In this document: positions 5,546 to 12,044 of the stretch, one piece after another
How the letters are laid out: the number at the start of each line of letters is the position of its first letter
Position numbering within the stretch: the first letter of the stretch is position 1
Assembly (NCBI GenBank): GCA_023249935.1
Contig: JAHFBQ010000048.1
Coordinates: 1-12,044, forward strand
Source: a bacterium
Lineage (GTDB): Bacteria; Babelota; Babeliae; Babelales; RVW-14
Length of the DNA: 12,044 nt
Reading direction: 5' to 3'
Made by a program: the position numbers and the translations under genes
Notes under the pieces: model-generated
What the model saw: only the letters and a program-made list of their open reading frames with translations
Database searches by the model: none
Told to the model about the DNA's origin: nothing

Positions 5546-7692
5546 TAACCTTTAAATTCCATATCAAAAATCTTAAACAAGAATGCGTATTTGTCTGCGT
5601 TTTCCTCTATGATCTTCGTGGTAGGCTTGCCTGCACCATGACCTGCAGCGGTTTCATAGCGTAATAAAACGAGATTTTTACCATTGCTAGCCTCTTGCAA
5701 GCGAGCAACCCACTTTTTGGAATGCATTGGAACAACGCGATCATCAGTATCGGCGCTGGTAACCATAATTGGTGGATATGCTACCCCATCTTGTACGGTG
5801 TGGAGTGGTGAATATGCATACATTGTCTTAAAATCTTCAAGGTTGGTAACATCACCATATTCACTAACCCAATAACGGCCCGCGGTAAATTTGTGAAAGC
5901 GTAACATGTCGGTGACTGGTACCTGGCTTATGGCGGCACCAAATAAATCTGGACGTTGCTGCATGCAGGCACCAACAAGAAGTCCTCCGTTGCTGCCGCC
6001 ATTGATAGCAAGTCTTTTAGGGTTAGTATACTTGTTTGCAATCAGCCACTCACCTGCTGCAATGAAATCATCAAATACGTTTTGTTTTTTATGGAGCATT
6101 GCCTCTTCATGCCATTGAAAGCCGTATTCATCGCCGCCGCGAATATTGGCAATAACAAAAACGCCTCCCTGCTCGAGCCAGTTAACGGCAGATACAGAGA
6201 AAAATGGGGTGATGCTTTGGTTAAAACCGCCATAGCCATAGAGGAATGTTGGATTATTTCCATCGAGCAGAAGGTCCTTTTTATGGGTAACAAACATGGG
6301 GACTTTGGTACCATCTTTTGATTGGTAAAAAATCTGCTTTGTTACATAGGGTGCTGGATCAAAATCAACGCCCACAGGCCATACTTGTGTTAGTGGATTA
6401 TCTGTAAAGTTGTAGCGGAAAATGACTGTTGGATAAAGGAATGATGTGAAGGTAACAAACAACTCCGTGTCATCTTGCTTCCCAGAGTAAGATGCTGAGC
6501 CGACCGTTGGTAAAGGAATATCGCTAAGGTGCAAACCATCAAGGGAATAAATTCTAATACTGCTGTGTGCGTCTTGCATGAAATGGCAGACAAGACGATT
6601 ATTGATTATGCTTGCCGAGTCAAGAGTGTCTTTCCCCTGAGGGATAACGGTTTTGTAAGCGCTGACATCTTTATCAATATCCACCGTTATAACGCGACCT
6701 CGCGGGGCTTCTTTGTCGGTAAGGAAATAAAAAAGGGAGCCGACGTTGCCAGCAAAAGCGTATTTACTATCAAACCCATCAAAAATCGGTGTAAAAGGAT
6801 CTTGTGAATCGATAGCGCGGAAAGCAACATTATTTTTTTCGCTGCAGCCAGTACTTGTAGTGAGTAAGAGATAGTCTTCGTCTTCAGTAACGCCGATGCC
6901 ATGGGTTTGTTTTGGATCGTGGTTTTTATAAACAAGTTGATCTTGCGATTGGTCAGTACCTAGCGAGTGCCAATACACGCCATCTTCAGAGCCTTCTTGC
7001 TCCAAAAAGCGGTTATAATAAAAACCAGAATTATCGGGTTTCCAAGAAACACTTGTATGTTTGCACCACTTAATAATGTCCGAGAGCTCTTTTCCTGTTT
7101 CTATATTGAGGACCTTGACCTCCTTCCAATCGCTGCCATGTATCGAAACGCTGTAAGCAATGAGTGAGCCATCTTTGGTTATGTCTGTGCTTTCGATAGA
7201 AACGGTGCCATCGATACTTAGCTTGTTTGGATCGATGACTAGAATTGGCTCATCAGTTAAATTTTTTGCTCGATACAAAACGTATTGATTTTGAAGTCCA
7301 TTGTTATGCCAATAGAAGTAGTAATCACCGGCTTTTGATGGGGCAGAATATTTTTTGAAGTTCCAAAGATGTGTGATTCTGTTTTTAATTTTTTCCCTTG
7401 CAGGACAACTTGCTAAAAAATCTTCTGTGAGTTGTTGCTGGGCTGTAATCCATCTTTTTGTTTCTTCAGAATCTTTATTTTCAAGCCAACGATAAGGGTC
7501 TGCTACTTGAGTACCATGAAAATTATCGACAGCGGAATCTTTGTGTGTTCTTGGATAAGCATAGGATTGCGGTGCATTCATGGCATCTCCGGGCATTGTT
7601 TTTAGTGTCTTTTTGCCTAAACAACCAGTGTTTATGCTGAGAGTCAATAAGCTAAAGATTTTTAATGCTGATAAAAGTGTTCCCTTGTTCAC
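5545..7692 (-). CDS. Prolyl oligopeptidase (S9A family) with lipoprotein-type signal
   Basis: A serine peptidase that cuts short peptides after proline. The 715-residue product has the complete family layout: a start region (YPRTHKDSAVDNFHGTQVADPYRWLE, 46-71), a beta-propeller that filters large substrates (about 110-450) and an alpha/beta-hydrolase domain. Catalytic residues are S567 (NGGSNGG), D650 (SADTDDRVVP, with the substrate-binding R652) and H685 (AAGHGAGKP). YGYGGF (485-490) supplies the oxyanion-hole Tyr. Residues 1-24 look like a signal peptide ending in INTGC, an imperfect lipobox with Cys at 24, so the enzyme is probably exported and tethered to an envelope membrane. Many family members are cytosolic. 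The start is GTG 7692, with AGGA 5 bases upstream. It is the first gene of a probable operon with the methyltransferase and acetyltransferase, and it is divergent from the exporter operon. Catalysis is well supported; the membrane location is a prediction. Confidence 0.95.
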   Translation of the reverse strand: MNKGTLLSALKIFSLLTLSINTGCLGKKTLKTMPGDAMNAPQSYAYPRTHKDSAVDNFHGTQVADPYRWLENKDSEETKRWITAQQQLTEDFLASCPAREKIKNRITHLWNFKKYSAPSKAGDYYFYWHNNGLQNQYVLYRAKNLTDEPILVIDPNKLSIDGTVSIESTDITKDGSLIAYSVSIHGSDWKEVKVLNIETGKELSDIIKWCKHTSVSWKPDNSGFYYNRFLEQEGSEDGVYWHSLGTDQSQDQLVYKNHDPKQTHGIGVTEDEDYLLLTTSTGCSEKNNVAFRAIDSQDPFTPIFDGFDSKYAFAGNVGSLFYFLTDKEAPRGRVITVDIDKDVSAYKTVIPQGKDTLDSASIINNRLVCHFMQDAHSSIRIYSLDGLHLSDIPLPTVGSASYSGKQDDTELFVTFTSFLYPTVIFRYNFTDNPLTQVWPVGVDFDPAPYVTKQIFYQSKDGTKVPMFVTHKKDLLLDGNNPTFLYGYGGFNQSITPFFSVSAVNWLEQGGVFVIANIRGGDEYGFQWHEEAMLHKKQNVFDDFIAAGEWLIANKYTNPKRLAINGGSNGGLLVGACMQQRPDLFGAAISQVPVTDMLRFHKFTAGRYWVSEYGDVTNLEDFKTMYAYSPLHTVQDGVAYPPIMVTSADTDDRVVPMHSKKWVARLQEASNGKNLVLLRYETAAGHGAGKPTTKIIEENADKYAFLFKIFDMEFKG

Positions 7693-7898
7693 GATAATCC
7701 TATCTAGAGGTTTTTTAGAGAGTTACATTCTGTAGGATATCTGAATATTTTTTTAAAAAAAGGGGAAGCTTAGCAGGGGATCTTGTGTGAAGAAATTTTT
7801 TGTGTGCAATTTTCGATACAATTTTGAAATAATCTTATTACTCTTTGATAAGAAGCGGTCAGCGGCGGCTTTTTTTTGTATATAAAATGAGGGGAAAG
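7693..7898. promoter_or_regulatory. Divergent intergenic region between the peptidase and exporter operons
   Basis: These 206 bases must hold promoters for both operons. On the plus strand TTGAAA (7824-7829) and GATAAG (7847-7852) sit 17 bases apart, a fair sigma70-like pair that would give a leader of about 40 bases before the ATG at 7899. On the minus strand I see no clear -35/-10 pair. An A/T palindrome (7748-7758, TTTTTAAAAA) and the peptidase ribosome binding site (7698-7701) are the only other structures I noticed. Confidence 0.35.
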
Positions 7899-8807
7899 AT
7901 GTTTCGCAAGATTGGTTTGCCGATTGCTGCAGTGGCTGGGATTTTTTTCAGCATCTATATTGTTCATAGAGGCTCAAAAAAACCACCTGTTGTGCGTGTC
8001 TTATTTCCTCCCCCTGTATCGCCGTATGATCATTACATTGCCGGTGAGGGGCTGATTGAATCTTCCTATAAAAATATTCCGCTTACGGTGCCATTTCAGG
8101 AGCTTGTAGCAAATATCTATGTAAAAGTTGGCGATGTAGTTAAGCAAGGAGATTTGCTTTTTAGTCTTGATACACGGCAGCTAGAAGCTCGCCTTATTGA
8201 GGCGTTGCAGGAGCAACGACTTGCTGAAATTGATTATGAGAATCAGCGAGTTCAGTTCTCTTTTTATGAGCGTGTTAAAGATAGAGCTGCGGTAAGTGAG
8301 CGGGCATACGAGGCAGCTTTTTATTTGAGAGAACTTGCACAGAAAAAAGTTGATATTGCCAAGGCCGCAGTTATGGTTATTAAAACAAATATTGAACGAT
8401 ACAAGATATGTGCTCCTGTCGATGGAGAAGTATTGCAACTTAATATTCGTGTTGGGCAAACTGCGCAACCAGATGCAACTGGTAGATCGCCGCTTATATT
8501 ATTTGGTGATACAGCAATTTGTCATCTTAGGGTTGACGTTGATGAAGATAATGCATGGCGCATAACTAATGGAAAACAGGCAACGGCCTTTGTTAGAGGC
8601 AATTCTAAAATTTCTATTCCCTTAGAGTTTGTATATCTTGAGCCATATATGGTACCGAAGGTGTCATTGAGCTCTGCAAGTACTGAGCGTATTGATACGC
8701 GAGTTTTGCAGCTTGTATACAAATTTTCAAAAAAGGACATTCCTGTTTTTGTGGGGCAGATTCTTGATGTCTACATCCAAGCAGAGCCAAATGGGGCAGG
8801 GCAATGA
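7899..8807 (+). CDS. HlyD/DevB-like periplasmic adaptor of a tripartite exporter
   Basis: A 302-residue membrane-fusion protein linking an inner-membrane ABC permease to the outer-membrane channel. The N-terminal helix (about 4-22) is an anchor or uncleaved signal. Two half-lipoyl motifs flank a coiled-coil hairpin: VPFQELVANIYVKVGDVVKQ and GDLLFSLD (64-91), the heptad-rich helices (about 92-166), then YKICAPVDGEVLQLNIRVGQ (168-187). A beta-barrel follows, ending in ERIDTRVLQLVYKF (263-276), a pattern frequent in DevB-type adaptors. ATG 7899 is preferred because AGGGG lies 4 bases upstream; ATG 7887 and TTG 7845 would only add residues without such a site. It is the first gene of the operon, and its TGA overlaps the next ATG (ATGA at 8804-8807). 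Subfamily naming is by resemblance; the cargo is unknown. Confidence 0.9.
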   Translation: MFRKIGLPIAAVAGIFFSIYIVHRGSKKPPVVRVLFPPPVSPYDHYIAGEGLIESSYKNIPLTVPFQELVANIYVKVGDVVKQGDLLFSLDTRQLEARLIEALQEQRLAEIDYENQRVQFSFYERVKDRAAVSERAYEAAFYLRELAQKKVDIAKAAVMVIKTNIERYKICAPVDGEVLQLNIRVGQTAQPDATGRSPLILFGDTAICHLRVDVDEDNAWRITNGKQATAFVRGNSKISIPLEFVYLEPYMVPKVSLSSASTERIDTRVLQLVYKFSKKDIPVFVGQILDVYIQAEPNGAGQ

Positions 8808-10192
8808 TTTTTCGGCAGCAGATAGGTTTTCTTGTTCTGCTTTTTTTATCAGGCTGTATGGTTGGTCCAAAATACGAAAAACCTTCAGTTAAGCTTCCCG
8901 ATAAATATGCAGAGCAACATCAAGCTGGTTCTCAGGGAGATCTTGCTAGGTGGTGGGCTGCTTTTGAAGATCCTTGTCTTTCAATACTCATTGAAAAGGC
9001 AATTAAAAATAACTTTGACTTGCGCATTGCCACCGAAAAAATAGAGGAAGCGCGGGCATTTTATAGAATTCAAGATGCAAAGCTGTATCCAGATATTGAT
9101 GCGATAGGGAAAATAACACGCAACGGAATCAGCAAAAATCTTACTCAGTCTGCATCGCTTAAGGAAAGCACGTTGAACTACTTCCAAGCTGGCTTTGATA
9201 CGTTATGGGAAATTGATTTTTGGGGCAAGCTTAGGAGAAGCAAGCAGGCGGCATACAATGAGCTTCAGGCTCAGGTGGAGGCCATGCGAGATGTCTATAT
9301 TATCCTGCTAGGTGATATTGCAAAAGCTTATATTGATAGTCGTACATTACAAAAAAAGATTGATTTGCTGAACCAGAAAATTGCGCTGAGTACGAAGCTT
9401 ATTTCTTTAACCGATGATAGGTTTTATGCTGGGGTTGATAATCAGCGGGCTGATTTAGAGCAACAGGAAGAGTTATGTGAGTTGAGGAATCAGCTTTTGA
9501 TTTTGCAGACGACATTTAGGCAGACAGTTAATAAATTAGCATTATTGCTTGGTGAGTATCCTGAGAGATTTGAGTTAGCGCCTGGTGATCATGTTGTGCC
9601 TCAATATAAGAAAAATCTTGGAATAGGTCTTCCATCTGAATTGCTGCGAAGAAGGCCGGATATCAGACGGGCAGAAAAATTACTTGCAGCTGCTACAGAG
9701 CGAGTTGGTCAAGCAATTGCTGATTGGTTTCCTAGTTTCTCATTACTTGGGCTTGTTGATTTTGAAGCGAATAAAGGGTCGAAGTGGTTTTCTAGTAATA
9801 GTTTTAGTTGGTCAATTGGGCCATCGGTGAGATGGCCAATTATCACGTTTGGGCGCATTCAATTCAATATTGATGAAAAAAAATCTATACAAAAGCAGGC
9901 TTTTCTAGCATATGGTCAAGCAGTAGTAAAAGCATTGGGTGATGTTGAAAATAGTTTAGTTGCTTATTTTAATGGGCAAAAAGAAGTTGCTGTTCTTTGT
10001 GAAAAGTTATTAGTAGCAACGAGAAAAAGTGATTTGGCATATGAAGTTTTTTGCAGTGGTTTGGTAAATGAGATTGATTTTTTATTAGCGGAAAAAAATC
10101 GCTTAACGATCGAGGCGGAATTAACTAGTGCTGAGCAAGCTGCTAGTGTTGCGCTTGTCTCCATGTACAAAGCATTAGGAGGCGAGTGGTAG
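8804..10192 (+). CDS. NodT-like (TolC-family) outer-membrane efflux lipoprotein
   Basis: A 462-residue outer-membrane factor that forms the exit duct of a tripartite pump. The signal peptide ends in the lipobox LFLSGC, with Cys18 to be lipidated, followed by MVGPKYEKP, the typical start of NodT/OprM proteins. Two outer-membrane-efflux repeats follow. The diagnostic LPSELLRRRPDIRRAEKLL segment lies near 276-294, at the junction of the repeats. FQAGFDTLWEIDFWGKLRR (about 126-144) and SIGPSVRWPIITFGR (about 335-349) are the matching strand motifs of the two halves. Length is normal for the family. Translation is probably coupled to the adaptor gene (4-base overlap), and the permease ATG starts 4 bases after the TAG. 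The position between adaptor and permease shows that it serves this ABC exporter rather than acting as a shared TolC. Confidence 0.95.
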   Translation: MIFRQQIGFLVLLFLSGCMVGPKYEKPSVKLPDKYAEQHQAGSQGDLARWWAAFEDPCLSILIEKAIKNNFDLRIATEKIEEARAFYRIQDAKLYPDIDAIGKITRNGISKNLTQSASLKESTLNYFQAGFDTLWEIDFWGKLRRSKQAAYNELQAQVEAMRDVYIILLGDIAKAYIDSRTLQKKIDLLNQKIALSTKLISLTDDRFYAGVDNQRADLEQQEELCELRNQLLILQTTFRQTVNKLALLLGEYPERFELAPGDHVVPQYKKNLGIGLPSELLRRRPDIRRAEKLLAAATERVGQAIADWFPSFSLLGLVDFEANKGSKWFSSNSFSWSIGPSVRWPIITFGRIQFNIDEKKSIQKQAFLAYGQAVVKALGDVENSLVAYFNGQKEVAVLCEKLLVATRKSDLAYEVFCSGLVNEIDFLLAEKNRLTIEAELTSAEQAASVALVSMYKALGGEW

Positions 10193-10196
10193 CGCA

Positions 10197-11351
10197 ATGT
10201 ATAAAATAGCTTTAAAAATGCTTATTGAAGATAGGGCTAAATTTATTGGTATGGTCCTAAGTCTTTCATTTTCTACCGTTATCATTGTTCAGCAAAGTGC
10301 AATTTTTAGCGGCATTATGAGGCGTTCTTATGGGCCTATTACCGATACTCCACAAGCAGAAATTTGGGTGATGGATCGCAATGTAAAATTTGTTGACGAT
10401 ATTACGCCGATGCAAAACACGGCGCTAGCTCAGGTAAAATCCATAAAAGGTGTTGAATGGGCGGTGCCTTTTTTTAAAGGTGCTATAAGAGCTAGGCTTT
10501 CAAATGGTCAATTTCAAACATGTGTTCTTATTGGTGTTGATGATAATACTTTAATTGGTGCTCCCCATACATTATTAGAAGGTCGAGTAGAAGATATTCG
10601 TCAGCCAGATGCAATCATTGTAAATAAGCAAGGTGTGATGAATAAATTGGCCAAAGATCAAGGTCCGGGGTTACCAAAAATCCCGCTTCAGGTTGGAGAA
10701 TGCCTTGAACTTAATGATCGACGAGCGAAGGTTGTCGGTATTTGTGATGTTTCTCGTACCTTTCAATCACAGCCGTTTATCTATACAACCTATGCGCGGG
10801 CAACACGCTTCTCTCCTCTCGAAAGAAAACAGTTGTCGTTTATTTTGGTAAAATCTGATGGAAAGATTCCAGTTGCAGCGCTTTGTAAAAAAATATCGCA
10901 ACAAACTCGATTAGCGGCGTATTCAAAAAAAGAATTTGAGAAAAAAACGATTAATTATTACTTGAAAAATACTGGAATACCCATCAACTTTGGGTTTACG
11001 GTATTGTTAGGGTTACTCATTGGTGCCGCTATAGCTGGACTGATCTTTTATAACTTTGTTACAGACAATCTGAAATACCTAGCTCTCTTTGCAGCAATGG
11101 GTGCATCCACCTGGCGTCTAGTGATGATGTCTCTATTGCAAGCTTTATGGATCGCTTTTCTTGGTTGGGGGATGGGAAGTGGAAGCTCAGCGCTTATTGG
11201 ATTTTTAAGTAGGAACTCCGAACTGTCGTATCATTTATCCTGGGAAATTTTTTTAGGGGCGGGCATTGTCATACTGGTTATTTGCATTGCTGCATTGCTC
11301 GTCAGTATTGCGAGAATTTTTAAAATTGAGCTAGGAAGCATGTTTAAGTAG
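10197..11351 (+). CDS. FtsX/DevC-like ABC transporter permease
   Basis: A 384-residue inner-membrane permease of the MacB/FtsX type. It has one N-terminal membrane helix (about 16-38), a large periplasmic domain (about 40-260, MacB-PCD-like, including AEIWVMDRNVKFVDDI) and three C-terminal helices (about 263-288, 291-325 and 344-370) forming the FtsX fold. This topology matches permeases such as DevC that work with a separate ATPase and drive export by mechanotransmission rather than by moving substrate across the inner membrane. The region around YLALFAAMGASTWRL (about 290-304) resembles the conserved FtsX coupling segment that contacts the ATPase. It begins 4 bases after the outer-membrane factor; a GGAGG about 15 bases upstream is rather far, so translation may be coupled. 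It ends in TAG, 11 bases before the ATPase start. DevC-like is a resemblance; heterocyst function is not implied. Confidence 0.9.
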   Translation: MYKIALKMLIEDRAKFIGMVLSLSFSTVIIVQQSAIFSGIMRRSYGPITDTPQAEIWVMDRNVKFVDDITPMQNTALAQVKSIKGVEWAVPFFKGAIRARLSNGQFQTCVLIGVDDNTLIGAPHTLLEGRVEDIRQPDAIIVNKQGVMNKLAKDQGPGLPKIPLQVGECLELNDRRAKVVGICDVSRTFQSQPFIYTTYARATRFSPLERKQLSFILVKSDGKIPVAALCKKISQQTRLAAYSKKEFEKKTINYYLKNTGIPINFGFTVLLGLLIGAAIAGLIFYNFVTDNLKYLALFAAMGASTWRLVMMSLLQALWIAFLGWGMGSGSSALIGFLSRNSELSYHLSWEIFLGAGIVILVICIAALLVSIARIFKIELGSMFK

Positions 11352-11362
11352 AGAATGAGTGC

Positions 11363-12044
11363 ATGAATCAAACTGTTATCATATGCAAAAGTATTTCTAA
11401 AACTTTTGGGCAAGAAGAGCTATCTCTTCAGGCATTGCGCAGTATTGATCTGGAAGTCCAAGAAGGTGAAATGATCATGCTTATGGGCCCGTCTGGATCG
11501 GGGAAAACTACGCTGATTTCAATCCTTGGTGGGCTTTTGCGACAAACGAGTGGTGAGTGTTTGGTATTGGATAAACCTATTAATGATTTGTCCGAGGGGG
11601 AAAAAACAAAATTTCGGGGACGAAATATTGGGTTTCTGTTTCAGTATTTTAATTTGGTGCCAACGCTTACGGCAATCGAAAATGCGGCGATCCCGTTACT
11701 TCTCAATGGATGGAGACGTGCGCAGGCCTTTGAAGAAGCTGCAAAGGTTCTGTTGAGCCTTGGTCTTGATAAGCAACGTTCTCATGTACCAAATAATCTC
11801 TCAGGGGGAGAGCAGCAGCGCGTTGCTATGGCTCGTGCGTACATCCATAAGCCCAAAATTATTTTATGTGATGAGCCAACAAGTTTTTTGGATCATGATA
11901 GAGGTCAGCAGATTATGGGACTATTGCAGAATATTAAAAAAGAGCAAAATTGTACGTTGATTGTTGTAACCCATGACCCAAGAATTTTAGGCTTTGCTGA
12001 TCGTATCTTAGAGATTGAGGACGGAGTTATAAGGACCGAGCCAT
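11363..12044 (+). CDS. ABC transporter ATP-binding protein (MacB/DevA/LolD type), cut by the window end
   Basis: The frame is open from ATG 11363 to the last base, giving 227 visible residues; only a short C-terminal tail should be missing. All nucleotide-binding motifs are present: Walker A GPSGSGKTT (42-50), Q-loop Gln94 in FLFQYFNLVP, signature LSGGEQQRV (146-154), Walker B IILCDEP (166-172) with catalytic Glu171, D-loop SFLD and switch His204 in VVTHD. The FLFQ..NL..TLTA.EN pattern is typical of ATPases paired with FtsX-like permeases (DevA, MacB, LolD). It powers the permease encoded 11 bases upstream. The ribosome binding site is weak; a four-codon frame, ATG AGT GCA TGA (11355-11366), overlaps the start and might help coupling. 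Family and role in this pump are well supported; the exported substrate is not. Confidence 0.95.
   Translation, partial: MNQTVIICKSISKTFGQEELSLQALRSIDLEVQEGEMIMLMGPSGSGKTTLISILGGLLRQTSGECLVLDKPINDLSEGEKTKFRGRNIGFLFQYFNLVPTLTAIENAAIPLLLNGWRRAQAFEEAAKVLLSLGLDKQRSHVPNNLSGGEQQRVAMARAYIHKPKIILCDEPTSFLDHDRGQQIMGLLQNIKKEQNCTLIVVTHDPRILGFADRILEIEDGVIRTEP

Noticed and set aside
5956..6321. Open frames of 60 to 121 residues on the plus strand inside the peptidase gene, including 5956-6321
   Set aside because: They lie wholly within a clear 715-codon gene on the other strand and show no recognisable domain or ribosome binding site.
7748..7758. A/T palindrome TTTTTAAAAA as an operator or origin element
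   Set aside because: Too short and low in complexity to claim a function; no repeats or DnaA-box-like sequences accompany it.
1..12044. Possible reassignment of TAG as a sense codon, suggested by the mgtE interruption
   Set aside because: Four other genes end in TAG exactly where their families end, with unrelated sequence beyond, so TAG behaves as a stop.
7899..12044. Assignment as the heterocyst glycolipid exporter DevBCA or as macrolide pump MacAB
   Set aside because: The fold families agree, but the gene order with an internal NodT gene and the lack of any cyanobacterial context do not support these specific names.

Overview
The window looks like chromosome from a diderm (Gram-negative), moderately AT-rich bacterium. 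The diderm evidence is a NodT/TolC-type outer-membrane factor with a lipobox, a periplasmic adaptor and a second lipoprotein-like enzyme. Several proteins carry N-terminal membrane or export signals, and two loci are broken. That mix would fit a reduced, host-associated lineage such as Dependentiae (TM6), but this placement is an impression and is not proven by the sequence. I see no phage, transposon, CRISPR array or clear defence system.

Layout, left to right. (1) 3-1154 (+): magnesium channel mgtE, cut at its 5' end by the window edge and interrupted by one in-frame TAG at 507-509 inside the second CBS domain. (2) 1227-1521: a strong promoter, tRNA-Lys(TTT), tRNA-Glu(TTC) and a long perfect hairpin that reads as a bidirectional terminator. 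(3) 1574-2026 (+): a YaiI/YqxD-family protein. It converges on 2042-2833 (-), a YprB-type RNase H-like exonuclease. (4) 2934-3250 (-): an unidentified short gene that appears frameshifted by an 8-bp near-duplication and is followed by its own terminator. (5) 3417-4208 (+): thiamine pyrophosphokinase with an unusual signal-like N-terminus. (6) 7692 down to 4197 (-): a probable three-gene operon encoding a lipoprotein-type prolyl oligopeptidase, a membrane-anchored SAM methyltransferase and a Vat-like streptogramin-type O-acetyltransferase. The last gene overlaps the end of the thiamine gene by 12 bp. (7) 7899 to the window end (+): a tightly packed four-gene operon for a complete tripartite ABC exporter: HlyD-like adaptor, NodT-like outer-membrane factor, FtsX/DevC-like permease and an ATPase that runs off the window.

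How the genes work together. The exporter genes form an envelope-spanning pump: the ATPase and permease in the inner membrane, the adaptor in the periplasm and the lipidated channel in the outer membrane. The divergent peptidase-methyltransferase-acetyltransferase operon shares the intergenic region with the pump, but nothing in the sequence shows that they are functionally linked. I found no clear new multi-gene system. The points most worth a second look are the lone amber codon in an otherwise intact mgtE, the signal-bearing thiamine pyrophosphokinase and the Vat-like enzyme in its unusual operon.
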